A stretch of DNA of 64,000 nucleotides from Paracoccus alkanivorans (lineage in GTDB: Bacteria; Pseudomonadota; Alphaproteobacteria; Rhodobacterales; Rhodobacteraceae): NCBI RefSeq assembly GCF_003697785.1, contig NZ_QOKZ01000005.1, positions 62,001 to 126,000 on the forward strand, given 5' to 3'. The notes under the pieces are model-generated. The model saw only the letters and a program-made list of their open reading frames with translations, ran no database searches and was not told the DNA's origin. The position numbers were made by a program, and so were the translations under genes. Positions 41,879 to 51,950 of the stretch are shown in pieces (the stretch's first letter is position 1; each line of letters opens with the position of its first letter).

Positions 41879-44178
41879 CAGAACCTTGTCGAAATGGTCA
41901 GGTCGAAGCTCTGTTCCTCGTCATAGTCTTCCTTGCGCAGCGCCTTGGAAAAGTTGAAGCGCAAAGGTCCGATCGGGGTCGTCCAGAAGATCGAGGCACC
42001 GACAGAGGCACGGATATACATATCGTCATCCACCTCGCCTGCGGTCCCCGCCGTATTGTCGAGCCCCCAGATCGAGCCCACATCGGCAAACAGACCGCCG
42101 GTAATGCCGTATTCCTCTGGCAGGCCGAGGGGGAACTGCGCCTCGGCGCGGGCAGCCCAGAAATAGTTGCCGCCCAGACCGTCCTCGTTGTCCGAGGTCA
42201 GGTCACGCGGCCCGATCCCGTTGGGTTCGAAGCCACGGATCTTGCTGCCACCACGGAAACGGTCGAGAATCCAGGTCTCGTAATCGCCATAGGCATGCAC
42301 GGCCCCCGCTTCGATCTCGGCCCGCAGGGTGACTTCCTCGCGCCAGGCATTGCTTTCGATTCCCGCCAGCGCGGTCGTCGTAATGCTTTTCACATCACCG
42401 CCCAGCCCGGCGAAATCTTGTGAAAACTCCAGCTTGTAGCTGGTCAGCGGGTCAAGCCCGGTTCTCCGGGTGTCCCAGCTATAAGTATAGCCAAGCCCCG
42501 AGCTCAGGCGCGTTCCCGACTCATCCTGCAGGATCTGGGAGCTTGCCTCGTCGATATTCTCAAGCTTGTCTTCCGCGATACGGTAGCGCAGCTCCAACCG
42601 CCCATTCGCCGAAACCGGGAACTCGATCGAAGGGGAGATCCCGATCGAGCGGGTATCGTAATCGGAATTGAGGCTTTCGGTCTCATTATACCAGGTATTG
42701 AACCGGAAGCGCAGATCGCGTCCCAGGAAATAGGGCTCGACGAAATTGAGCGATGCCTGCCTGTCATCCTCGCCCGTCGCGACGGTTACGCCGACCGTTT
42801 GCCCGCGTCCCAGGAAATTGGTCTCGTTCAGCGATACATTGACGCCCACGCCCGAGTTGACGCCATAAGACGCTCCGAAAGAAAGCGAACCGGTCGGCTG
42901 TTCCTCGACATTGACGTCGACGATGACCTGCTCCGAGCTGGTGCCGGGACGGCTGTCCACCTGCGCATCCGAGAAGTAACCCAGTGCCCGGATACGCTCT
43001 GCCGCATTGCGGATCTCGCGCGGGTTGAACGGGTCGCCCTCGACCACGGTGAATTCGCGGCGGATCACTTCGTCCCGCGTCGTGGTGTTACCCTCGATAT
43101 CGATCCGCTCGACGAAGACGCGCGGACCACGGGTCAGCGCAAAGACCAGGTCCAGCGTCTGGTTCGAGGGGTTGCGTGTCACCCTCGGCTCGATATTGAC
43201 GAAATTCAGCCCCTGCTGGATCGCCACGGTCTCCATCCGGCGGATGGTGTTGTCGATGGCGGCCGGGTTGTAGTAATCGCCGCGCCCGACGCGGTTCTGC
43301 GCCGCGAATGCCGAGGCATCGACACCCGGGATCTCGGACACGGTGTTGATGCTGGCAAAACGGTAGCGGGGGCCTTCCTGGATATTGAAGGTGATATAGA
43401 AAGCATCGCGTTCGCGGGCGATTTCAGGAGCGATCCCCTGCACCCTGAAATCGGCATAACCGCGCGAACGGTAGAAATCGGTCAGCAGCTTCTCGTCCAG
43501 CGGGATCCGCTCGGGCGAGAAGGTATCGCGGCGGATGAGAGTCCGCAGAAGACCGGCCTGCTTCGATTCCAGGACCTGGCGCAGGCGGCGATCGGAATAG
43601 GCGCGGTTGCCGGAAAAGCTGATCCGCTCGACTTCGGTCAGGTCGCCTTCGCGGATCTCGAAGACCAGATCGACACGATTGTCGCTGCGCCGGATGATCT
43701 TGGGATCGACGCGGGCGGCCAGACGCCCTTCCGCCGCATAGGCCTGCGCGATATGCGAGGCATCGGCCAGGGCCTGCGACGGCTCATAGACCCGGCGCGA
43801 CTGGCTTTGCACGACCTGGGCCAGTTGATCGTCCTTGATCCGGCGGTTGCCTTCAAAGCTGATCTGGTTGATGGTCGGGTATTCGCTGACCCTGATGACC
43901 AGCAGCCCCCCCTGCGGAACGATCTCGACCGTTTCGAACAGGCCGGAATTCTGCAAACGCTGCAACGCGTCGTTCAGCTCTCCGGCCGAAATGTCCTGCC
44001 CGCGCGGAATATTGGCATAGGAAAGAACCGTGGCCGGATCGACCCTTTGCGTCCCTTCGATCTGCACATCGTTGAAGACATAGGCCGCAGCGGGTTGCGG
44101 CATCAACAGCCCCGCCGGGACCGAGATCGTCAGAGCCGCCACCAGCGCGACCGCGCCCTTGCCCAGTTTCCGTGTCAT
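41878..44178 (-). CDS. bamA: Outer-membrane protein assembly factor BamA
   Basis: Central beta-barrel of the BAM complex that inserts outer-membrane proteins. The 766-residue precursor has a signal peptide (cleavage near AAAY), five POTRA domains (about 35-430) and a 16-strand C-terminal barrel (about 440-766) ending in Phe. The loop 6 signature IRGF, required for function, is present in SKIRGFEPNG. AAGGGGCGG precedes MTRKLGKG; a longer start is rejected. It follows rseP after a 102-base gap and is coupled to skp. Confidence 0.96.
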   Translation of the reverse strand: MTRKLGKGAVALVAALTISVPAGLLMPQPAAAYVFNDVQIEGTQRVDPATVLSYANIPRGQDISAGELNDALQRLQNSGLFETVEIVPQGGLLVIRVSEYPTINQISFEGNRRIKDDQLAQVVQSQSRRVYEPSQALADASHIAQAYAAEGRLAARVDPKIIRRSDNRVDLVFEIREGDLTEVERISFSGNRAYSDRRLRQVLESKQAGLLRTLIRRDTFSPERIPLDEKLLTDFYRSRGYADFRVQGIAPEIARERDAFYITFNIQEGPRYRFASINTVSEIPGVDASAFAAQNRVGRGDYYNPAAIDNTIRRMETVAIQQGLNFVNIEPRVTRNPSNQTLDLVFALTRGPRVFVERIDIEGNTTTRDEVIRREFTVVEGDPFNPREIRNAAERIRALGYFSDAQVDSRPGTSSEQVIVDVNVEEQPTGSLSFGASYGVNSGVGVNVSLNETNFLGRGQTVGVTVATGEDDRQASLNFVEPYFLGRDLRFRFNTWYNETESLNSDYDTRSIGISPSIEFPVSANGRLELRYRIAEDKLENIDEASSQILQDESGTRLSSGLGYTYSWDTRRTGLDPLTSYKLEFSQDFAGLGGDVKSITTTALAGIESNAWREEVTLRAEIEAGAVHAYGDYETWILDRFRGGSKIRGFEPNGIGPRDLTSDNEDGLGGNYFWAARAEAQFPLGLPEEYGITGGLFADVGSIWGLDNTAGTAGEVDDDMYIRASVGASIFWTTPIGPLRFNFSKALRKEDYDEEQSFDLTISTRF

Positions 44179-44280
44179 TGCCGCCCCTTTTGTCCAGCCT
44201 GCATTGGCGCCCTGTCGACGCATTCTTTTGGTCCTTTCTCTATCCTTAACCGGGGTGGCCTGTCAAAAGCGCATCGCGTC

Positions 44281-45612
44281 TCAGGGGCAGAAAAGATCGT
44301 TTGTGAGACCAAAAATCATCAAACCAAGCACCGCAGCCATGCCAATCGCAGTCAAAAGATTAAGCGCACGGTCCGAGGGCGGCCGCCCGGTCACGGCCTC
44401 GAACGCGTAGAACATCAGATGACCGCCATCGAGAACCGGGATCGGCAGCAGATTCAGGAACCCGATCGCCGCCGACAGCACCGCAATCCACCACAGGAAG
44501 CTGTCCGCCCCTGCACTGGCGGCATGTCCGGTGCTTTCGGCGATGGAAATCGCGCCACCCAGGTTGCAGCTGCCGATCTGGCCGGAGATCATCGCCCACA
44601 GCCCCGAAAGCGAAGATGCGATAATGTCCCAGGTCTGGACGATACCCAGCCACAGCGCCTCGAACGGTCCGGCATGCCTTGTCGCGGGCTCGAAATAGCT
44701 GGCGCCGCCGGTGATTCCGATCAGCCAGCGCCTTTCGAAACCGCCATCCGCCGAGGGGATATCCTGCTCCTTGGGCACAAGGCTGTAGCTGGCCGTACCG
44801 CCGTCCTGCCGCCATACTTCCAGCAAAAGCGGCTGACCCTGCGCCGCGGACACGATTTCCGGCATCTGCGAAAAGCGAGAGATCGGCTGACCGTCTATGC
44901 TGACGATCACATCCCCTGCCTTCAGTCCAGCATCGGCGGCAGCGCTGCGCGGTGCGACACCCGTGATCCTGGCGGGCATCGGGTCGGGGCCGGTTACGGT
45001 GATCTCAGAACCGTCACGTTCCACCCGCCAGTCATGCTGTTGCGCGATGGGCAGTTCCTCGGCCGCGCGCGAGATGTCCTGCCAGTTCTCGACCGGCAGG
45101 CCACCGATCGCCAGCACCCGGTCACCGGAGTGTAATTCGTTTACCACCTGCAGGGGGGCGGATGCGATCTCTCCCAGCCTGACATCCTGCGTGGGCAGCC
45201 CCTGCACGATCGCAAAGCCCGCAAAAATCAGGATCGACAGGATGAAGTTGAAGACCGGCCCGGCCAGCAATGTCGAGAACCGCGCCCAGAGCGGGGCGCC
45301 GGTCAGCGTCTGCCGTCGCAGGGCGGGGTCGACCTTCAGCCCGGGTCCGGCGCTTGCGGCATTGGCGTCGCCCAGAAAACGGACATAGCCGCCAAGGGGA
45401 ATGGCCGCGATCTGCCAGACGGTTCCCCGCCGATCCCGGCGCGCCAACAGCCGCGGCCCGAACCCGACCGAGAAAACCTCGGCCCGGATGCCAGACCACC
45501 GGCCAACGATGTAATGCCCATATTCATGCACGGTGACGATGATGGCCAGAACGATGACAAAGGCGGCCAGCGTCCACAGGGTTCCCCCGAATTGTGGGAT
45601 CAGTTCACTCAT
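44281..45612 (-). CDS. rseP: RIP site-2 zinc metalloprotease RseP
   Basis: Intramembrane protease that cuts anti-sigma factors and leftover signal peptides. The 443-residue protein has the active-site HEYGH at residues 29-33 in the first span, two PDZ domains (about 120-205 and 215-300), and the conserved third-ligand region LLPIPVLDGGH near residue 400. Three or four membrane spans. Overlaps dxr by 4 bases in the uppS-cdsA-dxr-rseP order. Confidence 0.95.
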   Translation of the reverse strand: MSELIPQFGGTLWTLAAFVIVLAIIVTVHEYGHYIVGRWSGIRAEVFSVGFGPRLLARRDRRGTVWQIAAIPLGGYVRFLGDANAASAGPGLKVDPALRRQTLTGAPLWARFSTLLAGPVFNFILSILIFAGFAIVQGLPTQDVRLGEIASAPLQVVNELHSGDRVLAIGGLPVENWQDISRAAEELPIAQQHDWRVERDGSEITVTGPDPMPARITGVAPRSAAADAGLKAGDVIVSIDGQPISRFSQMPEIVSAAQGQPLLLEVWRQDGGTASYSLVPKEQDIPSADGGFERRWLIGITGGASYFEPATRHAGPFEALWLGIVQTWDIIASSLSGLWAMISGQIGSCNLGGAISIAESTGHAASAGADSFLWWIAVLSAAIGFLNLLPIPVLDGGHLMFYAFEAVTGRPPSDRALNLLTAIGMAAVLGLMIFGLTNDLFCP

Positions 45613-46766
45613 GCTGCGGCCTCCTGCCGGGCAATGCGGTCCCAGTGCAGGACCGTCTCCAGATCGGCGGGCGCATCGGCAAAGCCCGCCCGTCCCGACA
45701 GCGTCGACAGCGCCGCCTCGACCCGGGGCGCCATCTGTGCAAAGCCGATCCGCTGCGCAATGAAATCGTCAAGCGCCTGTTCCTTGGCCGCGTTGAACAC
45801 CGCCCCGGCCATGCCCCCCGCTGCCATCACCTCGCGCGCCAGCCGCAGAGCGGGCCAGCGGATCTCGTCCGGTTCGCGGAAACTCAGGCTGCCGATCCGG
45901 GCGAGATCCAGCGCGGCCACCGGAAGCGGTGCGCGTTCGGGCCAGTTAAGCGCATAGCCGATGGCATGGCGCATGTCCGGCACCCCCAGATGGGCGATGG
46001 TTCCGCCATCGACATGGGTCACCATCGCATGAATGATCGATTCCGGATGGACAAGCACCTTGATCCGTTCGGGTTCCAGCCCGAAAAATTCATGCGTTTC
46101 TATGACTTCCATGGCCTTGTTGAACATCGAGGCGCTGTCGATGGTAATCCGTTGACCCATCGCCCAATTGGGATGGGTCGATGCCTCGGCCACCGTTGCA
46201 GCCTCCAGCCGTTCCAGGGGCCAGTCGCGAAACGCCCCGCCCGAGGCGGTGATGGTCACATGTTTGACACTATCGCGGGTTTCCGAGCCAAGCGCCTGAA
46301 ATATGGCGGAATGTTCGGAATCCACCGGCAGGATTTTCGCGCTGCTTCGTGCCGCCGCTGCGCGCATCAGTGGGCCGGCACAAACCAGCGATTCCTTGTT
46401 CGCCAGCGCCAGCACGCCGCCCTGGGCCAGCGCGGTCAGGCCCGGTGCCAGCCCCGCCGCTCCGACGATCGCCGACAGGACCCAATCCGCCGGGCGCGCC
46501 GCTGCCTCGATCAATGCCGAAGGTCCGGCAGCCGCCTCGACGCCACTTCCCTCCAGCCTTGCACGCAGATCGCCCAGTAATGCCTCATCTGCAGTAACCG
46601 CGATCTCGGCCCGCAATTCCCGCGCCATGCGGGCCAGCCGGTCGATATTCCGCCCGGCGGTCAGCGCGACGACATGGAATGCCTCCGCCCCGCCCGCACG
46701 GCGGATCAGGTCGACCCCGTTGGTCCCGACCGATCCGGTCGCTCCGAAAATCGAAATTCGTCGCAT
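45609..46766 (-). CDS. dxr: 1-Deoxy-D-xylulose-5-phosphate reductoisomerase
   Basis: First committed step of the MEP isoprenoid pathway, giving MEP from DXP with NADPH. The 385-residue enzyme begins with the Rossmann motif GATGSVGTNGVDL, holds the metal/substrate region VDSEHSAIFQ (Asp and two Glu ligands with the later GLEPERI stretch) and TASGGAFRDWP. Fosmidomycin target. It lies 3 bases after cdsA and overlaps rseP by 4 bases. Confidence 0.96.
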   Translation of the reverse strand: MRRISIFGATGSVGTNGVDLIRRAGGAEAFHVVALTAGRNIDRLARMARELRAEIAVTADEALLGDLRARLEGSGVEAAAGPSALIEAAARPADWVLSAIVGAAGLAPGLTALAQGGVLALANKESLVCAGPLMRAAAARSSAKILPVDSEHSAIFQALGSETRDSVKHVTITASGGAFRDWPLERLEAATVAEASTHPNWAMGQRITIDSASMFNKAMEVIETHEFFGLEPERIKVLVHPESIIHAMVTHVDGGTIAHLGVPDMRHAIGYALNWPERAPLPVAALDLARIGSLSFREPDEIRWPALRLAREVMAAGGMAGAVFNAAKEQALDDFIAQRIGFAQMAPRVEAALSTLSGRAGFADAPADLETVLHWDRIARQEAAA

Positions 46767-46769
46767 ATC

Positions 46770-47621
46770 TCAGTTAACCGCCGGTAGACTGATCAGAATT
46801 CCCAGCACCATTGCCGCAAGCACCGCCCCTGTCACCGCGTCGAACCGGTCCATGAATCCGCCATGTCCCGGAATCAGGTTCGAGCTGTCCTTGACCCCTG
46901 CCCGCCTCTTGAGCCAGCTTTCGGCGATGTCACCCATCTGACCGGCAAGACAGACCAGCGGCGAACACCAGATCAACGCCATATCGCCCCATTCCGCAAG
47001 CCATAGAACCGTGCCAAAAATCAGTGCGCCGATCCAGCCGGAAATCGTGCCCGACCAGGTTTTCTTGGGGCTGAGCGATGGCCAGAATTTCGGCCCGCCA
47101 ATAATCCGGCCAAAGAAATATCCCGCCGTGTCCGAAATGATCACGATCCCCATCAGCCACAGCACGAAGCCCAGCCCGAATTCCTCACGAAAACCGACAA
47201 GGCCGTAAGCGACCAGCAGGATCGCGATGCCGAAAAGCGCATAGGTCCAGCGGTCGCGCGCCGCCGCGCCGGGCAGACCGGCAATGATCGGCAGCAACAG
47301 CAGCAGCCATGCGAAGGGATAGGAAATCATGAGTGCGGCAAATTGCGCCAGCCCCGCGATCAGCGCCAGCGCCATCGGGCGCGAGCGTCCGAAGGGACCA
47401 GCATGAAGGCGCGGGTAGCGCCAGCCGGTCATCGCCGCGAGCTCCCAGAACGTGATCGCCGAGATCACCGCCATACCCAATCGCAACCAGACGCCCGATG
47501 CGGCCGCCAGCAGCACGCCGAGGGCCAACAGAACCAGTGTGGAGGCGATCCGCCGCGAGAGATCGGCCCATCTACCCGGGGGAACCGGCGTTTTCGGTGC
47601 TATCGGCCCCTTTTCGTTCAT
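46770..47621 (-). CDS. cdsA: Phosphatidate cytidylyltransferase
   Basis: Integral-membrane enzyme making CDP-diacylglycerol, the precursor of all bacterial phospholipids. The 283-residue protein has about eight membrane spans and the CdsA signature near the C-terminus (GDIAESWLKRRAGVKDSSN then PGHGGFMDRFDA). Start at MNEKGPIAP, set by the ATGA overlap with uppS; a longer upstream frame is the uppS shadow. An extra N-terminal hydrophilic stretch of about 20 residues is common in relatives. Confidence 0.95.
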   Translation of the reverse strand: MNEKGPIAPKTPVPPGRWADLSRRIASTLVLLALGVLLAAASGVWLRLGMAVISAITFWELAAMTGWRYPRLHAGPFGRSRPMALALIAGLAQFAALMISYPFAWLLLLLPIIAGLPGAAARDRWTYALFGIAILLVAYGLVGFREEFGLGFVLWLMGIVIISDTAGYFFGRIIGGPKFWPSLSPKKTWSGTISGWIGALIFGTVLWLAEWGDMALIWCSPLVCLAGQMGDIAESWLKRRAGVKDSSNLIPGHGGFMDRFDAVTGAVLAAMVLGILISLPAVN

Positions 47622-48352
47622 ACGCCCCCAAAGCGGCGCTCGCGCATGCCGTAGCGGTCCAGAATGGTTCCCAGATGCTCGGGCGTGAAATCGGGCCACA
47701 TCGTCGGCGTGAACTCGTATTCGGCATAGGCGGCCTGCCAGGGCAGGAAATTCGAGGTCCGCGTCTCGCCCGAGGTCCGGATCACCAGGTCCGGATCGGG
47801 ATGACCTGCGGTATCCAGGCAATCCGCCAGATCGTTCTCGCCCGGATCGGAAACCTCGCCCCGCGCGATCTTCTGCGCCAGCCGCCCGGCCGCGCGGGTC
47901 AGTTCGTCCCGGCCGCCGTAATTGATCGCCACCGTCAGGTTCAGCCGGGTATTGCCCGAGGTGCGCGTCTCGATAGAGGACATCAGCGCCCGCAGCTTGG
48001 GATCAAGCCGATCCCGCCCGCCGATGAACCGCAGCCGCACGCCCTCTGCGGACATACCCTCGGCCTCGCGCTCGATATAGCGGCGAAAAATCTTCATCAG
48101 GCCAAGCACTTCCTCGGTCGAGCGTTTCCAGTTCTCGGTCGAGAAGGCGTAAACCGTCAGCCAGTCCACCCCCAGCTCGGGGCAGGCGCGAACGATCTGC
48201 TTGACGCGCTCGGCGCCCCGGCGATGGCCAACCAGGCGCGGCCAGCCGCGCTCGGTCGCCCAACGGCCATTTCCATCCATGATGATGGCAACGTGACGCG
48301 GACGCCGATCCGCGCCCCCCGAAGTCATGGCCTGTGCGGCTTCAGCGGCCAT
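47618..48352 (-). CDS. uppS: Undecaprenyl diphosphate synthase
   Basis: cis-Prenyltransferase making the C55 lipid carrier for peptidoglycan and polysaccharides. The 244-residue enzyme has the catalytic Asp26 in IIMDGNGRWA, substrate-binding RGWPRLVGHRRG, YAFSTENWKRS and the C-terminal DLVIRTSGETRTSNFLPWQ. A Met eight codons in is an alternative start; I keep the first because GAGGGA lies before it, although close. Six bases after frr, overlapping cdsA. Confidence 0.95.
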   Translation of the reverse strand: MAAEAAQAMTSGGADRRPRHVAIIMDGNGRWATERGWPRLVGHRRGAERVKQIVRACPELGVDWLTVYAFSTENWKRSTEEVLGLMKIFRRYIEREAEGMSAEGVRLRFIGGRDRLDPKLRALMSSIETRTSGNTRLNLTVAINYGGRDELTRAAGRLAQKIARGEVSDPGENDLADCLDTAGHPDPDLVIRTSGETRTSNFLPWQAAYAEYEFTPTMWPDFTPEHLGTILDRYGMRERRFGGV

Positions 48353-48358
48353 GATCCC

Positions 48359-48922
48359 TCAAACCTGCATGATTTCGGCCTGCTTGGCCTCAAGCGCCTC
48401 GTCGACCCCGGCAATCATCTTGTCGGTCAGTTCCTGAACGGCCGTTTCCCAGAATTTCTGGTCATCCTCGGGCATGCCACTGGCCTTGCCCTTCTTGACC
48501 TGATCCATCCCGTCACGGCGCACATTGCGGATCGCGACCCGGGCGCTTTCGGCATATTGGGCGGCAACCTTGGTCAATTCGCGGCGCCGTTCCTCGTTCA
48601 GTTCCGGGATCGGCAGCATGATGATGGTGCCGTTGGTCTGCGGGTTGATGCCGAGGCCGCTTTCGCGGATCGCCTTCTCGACTTTGCCGACCATCGACTT
48701 GTCCCAGATGTTGATGGTGACCATGCGCGGCTCGGGCACGTTCACGGTGCCCAGCTGGTTGATCGGCGTCATCTGGCCATAGGCCTCGACCTGGACCGGC
48801 TCGACCATCGAGGCCGAAGCGCGGCCGGTGCGAAGCGACGCGAATTCATGGCGCAGGCTTTCCATCGCGCCCTTCATCCGCCGTTCCAGATCGTCTATGT
48901 CGATTTCGATGTCCTCTGCCAT
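48359..48922 (-). CDS. frr: Ribosome recycling factor
   Basis: Splits post-termination ribosomes together with EF-G. The 187-residue protein shows the family pattern [39 protein letters not shown] and [17 protein letters not shown], the two-domain helical hairpin of RRF. Start at MAEDIEID with GAGGCAG upstream. It is 121 bases after pyrH and tightly followed by uppS. Confidence 0.97.
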   Translation of the reverse strand: MAEDIEIDIDDLERRMKGAMESLRHEFASLRTGRASASMVEPVQVEAYGQMTPINQLGTVNVPEPRMVTINIWDKSMVGKVEKAIRESGLGINPQTNGTIIMLPIPELNEERRRELTKVAAQYAESARVAIRNVRRDGMDQVKKGKASGMPEDDQKFWETAVQELTDKMIAGVDEALEAKQAEIMQV

Positions 48923-48991
48923 ATTCGGACTGCCTCTGAATTGGATTTTCACCGCTTGTAACCGCAATATACAGGCTTGGCAAAGGCTTTA

Positions 48992-49007
48992 CCCGCCGAT
49001 CGGCGGG
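48992..49007. other. Perfect palindrome between pyrH and frr
   Basis: CCCGCCGATCGGCGGG, a 16-bp perfect palindrome in the 121-base gap. As RNA it gives a 6-bp stem with a 4-base loop, without a T-run, so it is a weak attenuator, processing site or protein-binding site rather than a clear terminator. Confidence 0.35.
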
Positions 49008-49043
49008 CATTTGACCGTCAGGAGATCATGGCGAAGGGCGGCC

Positions 49044-49778
49044 TCAGTTATGCACGCGCGTATAGGTGCCGTCGCCTTCCAGGATGGTGCGGAAACCGCC
49101 CGGTTCGTCCAGCGAAAAGACGATGATCGGAAGCCGGTTGTCACGCGCCAGCGCGATGGCCGAGGCATCCATCACCCCCAGATGTTTCTGCAGCACCTCG
49201 TCATAGGTCACGCTGGTATAGCGCTGCGCGTCGTCGTGTTTCTTGGGATCCTTGTCATAGACGCCATCGACCTTGGTTCCCTTGAAGATTGCCTCGCAGT
49301 TCATTTCGTTGGCGCGCAGCGTGGCGGCGGTATCGGTGGTGAAATAGGGATTGCCCGTTCCGGCGGCAAAGATCACGATCCGCTTCTTTTCCAGGTGCCG
49401 GATGGCGCGGCGGCGGATATATGGCTCGCAGACCTCATCCATCCGGATGGCGCTGATGACGCGGCAATGCAGACCCTTGGCCTCCAACGATGATTGCATC
49501 GCCAGCGCGTTCATTACCGTGGCCAGCATTCCCATATAGTCGGCCGTGGTGCGCTCCATCCCCTGGGCGCTGCCCTGCAATCCGCGGAAGATATTGCCGC
49601 CGCCGATGACCATGCAGACCTCGACGCCCATCTTGGCAACCGATTCGACCTCGTCTGCAATGCGGGCCACGGTGGGCGGATGCAGGCCATATCCCTGATC
49701 GCCCATCAGCGCCTCGCCCGAGATCTTCAGCATCACCCGGCCATATTGGGTGGGCGCAGAGCCCTCTCGATCAGTCAT
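49044..49778 (-). CDS. pyrH: Uridylate kinase
   Basis: Phosphorylates UMP to UDP for nucleotide, sugar and envelope precursors. The 244-residue amino-acid-kinase-fold protein begins with the [15 protein letters not shown] loop, continues with [25 protein letters not shown] and [13 protein letters not shown], all diagnostic. Start at MTDREGSA; an upstream Met is possible but the GGAGAAGGACAGG tract sits directly before this one. Leads the pyrH-frr-uppS-cdsA-dxr-rseP-bamA-skp series. Confidence 0.96.
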   Translation of the reverse strand: MTDREGSAPTQYGRVMLKISGEALMGDQGYGLHPPTVARIADEVESVAKMGVEVCMVIGGGNIFRGLQGSAQGMERTTADYMGMLATVMNALAMQSSLEAKGLHCRVISAIRMDEVCEPYIRRRAIRHLEKKRIVIFAAGTGNPYFTTDTAATLRANEMNCEAIFKGTKVDGVYDKDPKKHDDAQRYTSVTYDEVLQKHLGVMDASAIALARDNRLPIIVFSLDEPGGFRTILEGDGTYTRVHN

Positions 49779-49822
49779 GTCCTGTCCTTCTCCTCGCCGG
49801 GCCGCCGCTTTCATTGCCGCGC

Positions 49823-49851
49823 AAAATGTCGCAAAAAGCAGGCAGGATCAA
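49823..49851 (-). promoter_or_regulatory. Candidate pyrH promoter
   Basis: On the minus strand TTGATC and CATTTT are 17 bases apart in the 89-base divergent gap with miaA. The -10 is poor. Confidence 0.4.
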
Positions 49852-49867
49852 CTACCCGGAACCATGC

Positions 49868-50767
49868 ATGCAAGTCTCTGATCTCGCACAGATCGACCCG
49901 GGGCGCCACCTGCTGATCGCAGGACCGACCGCCAGCGGCAAATCGGCGCTGGCGCTGGCGGTCGCGCAGGCGCAGGGCGGGCTGATCGTGAATGCCGACG
50001 CGCTGCAAATCTGGTCCTGCTGGCGGGTTCTGACGGCACGCCCCTCCGAGACCGAGGCGGCGGCGGCCCCGCATGCGCTTTACGGGCATGTCACGCCGGA
50101 TCGCGGCTATTCCGTCGGGGATTGGCTGCGCGAACTGGGCGGATTGCTGGACGGGCAACCGGAGCGCCGGCTGATCGTCGTGGGCGGCACCGGGCTTTAC
50201 CTGACGGCATTGACGCGGGGACTGGCCTATGTGCCCCCCGTTCCCGCCGAGATTCGCGCGGCCGGCGACGCAATGCTGATTGACAAGGATGGACTGGCGC
50301 AAATGGTAAGCGAACTCGACCCGGCCAGCCGGCAGCGCCTCGACCTGCACAACCCGGCGCGTGTCCAACGCGCGTGGGAGGTCTTGCAGGCGACGGGGCG
50401 CGGGCTGGCATCGTGGCAGGCCGAAACGCCGCCGCCGCTGATCCCCGCCGCCGACTGCCAGCGGCTGGTGATGGAGGCCGACCGGGACTGGCTGGCCGAC
50501 CGCATCGCCCGGCGCTTTCACATGATGATGGCCGGGGGCGCATTGGCGGAAGTGGAGGCAATGTTGCCCGAGTGGCAGCCCGGCAAGCAATGGGCACGGG
50601 CCATCGGAGCACCGGAACTGGTCGCGTATCTGCGGGGAGAAATGGATCTGCAGACCGCGACCGAGCGCGCCATCATTGCGACCCGGCAATATGCCAAATC
50701 GCAGCGGATATGGTTCAGGAACCGGATGAAAGATTGGCAAAGCTGGCCGGTCAAGCCCGACCGGTAA
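49868..50767 (+). CDS. miaA: tRNA dimethylallyltransferase
   Basis: Adds a dimethylallyl group to A37 of tRNAs reading codons that begin with U. The 299-residue protein has the P-loop GPTASGKS at 19-26, NADALQIW (substrate Asp), VGGTGLYLTAL and the C-terminal RQYAKSQRIWFRNR. Start at the second close ATG, MQVSDLAQ, preceded by GGAACC; the longer frame lies over pyrH. It uses an isoprenoid made by the pathway of dxr. Confidence 0.95.
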   Translation: MQVSDLAQIDPGRHLLIAGPTASGKSALALAVAQAQGGLIVNADALQIWSCWRVLTARPSETEAAAAPHALYGHVTPDRGYSVGDWLRELGGLLDGQPERRLIVVGGTGLYLTALTRGLAYVPPVPAEIRAAGDAMLIDKDGLAQMVSELDPASRQRLDLHNPARVQRAWEVLQATGRGLASWQAETPPPLIPAADCQRLVMEADRDWLADRIARRFHMMMAGGALAEVEAMLPEWQPGKQWARAIGAPELVAYLRGEMDLQTATERAIIATRQYAKSQRIWFRNRMKDWQSWPVKPDR

Positions 50768-51053
50768 CACGGGCAATCATGCGACATGGATGAATATTTT
50801 TTGGTTTCCCAGTTGTCGAGTGGCCAGAGTTAGGCGACAATTTACCCGGACAGTATATGAGTTCACGGTTAGTATGGCGTCTTATGGTCGAACAGATTGG
50901 GAGGGCGGCTTTCCCTTCTCGCCCAGCCCCTTCGCGGAACGGAGCCCGACAAGCCGGCACCGTCTGACCGGAGACAGCCTGTCGAAGACCGGGATCAACG
51001 ACGCGCATATTCCCGAAGGACGTGCCGTCAACCTATCTGCCCATCGCCATGAC

Positions 51054-51950
51054 ATGCCCCGGCACGAGCCTCTCTACCCGCCCATGGCGCCCAATGCGCT
51101 GCCGGTGGCGAGCCGTCCTTTCGCTCAACGTCCGGTGGTGCGGCAATCGGGATTGCGGCTGCTGCCCCTCGCAAGCTTCGTATGGGGCAGCCGCGCGAAA
51201 CCTCCGCGCCCCCGGACGCGGGCCGATCACCTCCTGCTCTGGGTGATCGCGGGGCATTTGCAACTGGATTTCCCGCGCCAGCAGCATGTCATGGGTAAGG
51301 ATGCGGTCCGCTATATTCCCGCCGGCACCGCCTTTGCGGCGCTGCCGATGACCGGAACCGAGGGCTACGCCCTGCTGCTGGCACCGGGATTGCTGCATGA
51401 AACCGACCCGCCCTTTCCCCGGCATGCGCTGAGCGGCTCTGTCGGGGAAGCAGCGGAGGCCCTGCTTGCGACTCTCAAGGAACTGGCCGCGGAAAGCGCG
51501 AAACCGAACAGCGGCAAGGCCATTCACTGCCTGCTCGGAGTTCTGGCACTGCGCCTTGCCCGGCTGGAGCCGCCACGGGCTAACGCGGCGCGCCCTCCCC
51601 TCCCGGGCGAGGCGCAGCGCCCGCTCGTCGAACGCTTTATCGCGCTGGCCATGGCGAATTTGCATCAGGGGCGCACGATCGCCGATCTCGCGGATGAACT
51701 GGGAACAGGCACGGCAGCGCTTGACGATGCCTGCCGGAACGCGCGAGGCAAGCGCGCAATCGAACTGATGCATGAGCTGCGGCTGCAGCGGGCAGTCGAA
51801 ATGCTGCGCGAGACCACCCGTGACCCGGCGCAGATCGCAAGGGAGCTTGGCTATACCAGCCATGCCCATTTCACCCGCAGCTTTGTCGCAGCCACCGGCC
51901 GGCTTCCCGAGACATTCCGGGACCAATCGGGTCGCGATCAGCCGGATTGA
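51054..51950 (+). CDS. AraC family transcriptional regulator
   Basis: Regulator with an N-terminal cupin-like sensing region and a C-terminal AraC DNA-binding domain (about residues 190-295), whose second helix-turn-helix is clear: [16 protein letters not shown] then TGRLPETFR. The first helix-turn-helix is weak. Start is uncertain: this Met gives 298 residues, the normal size, while the frame stays open back to 50790, with gene-like codon use from about 50874. The sequence before 50874 is AT-rich and promoter-like. Its last 13 bases overlap the convergent rlmE gene. Target unknown. Confidence 0.75.
   Translation: MPRHEPLYPPMAPNALPVASRPFAQRPVVRQSGLRLLPLASFVWGSRAKPPRPRTRADHLLLWVIAGHLQLDFPRQQHVMGKDAVRYIPAGTAFAALPMTGTEGYALLLAPGLLHETDPPFPRHALSGSVGEAAEALLATLKELAAESAKPNSGKAIHCLLGVLALRLARLEPPRANAARPPLPGEAQRPLVERFIALAMANLHQGRTIADLADELGTGTAALDDACRNARGKRAIELMHELRLQRAVEMLRETTRDPAQIARELGYTSHAHFTRSFVAATGRLPETFRDQSGRDQPD

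Noticed and set aside
42799..45135. Open frame of 778 codons on the plus strand
   Set aside because: Antisense to bamA and rseP, both complete with all motifs; no start signal or domain in the shadow frame.
50790..51053. Longer N-terminus for the AraC regulator
   Set aside because: The first 28 codons are AT-rich and look like promoter, and no ribosome-binding site supports the earlier starts; the stretch 50874-51053 remains undecided.
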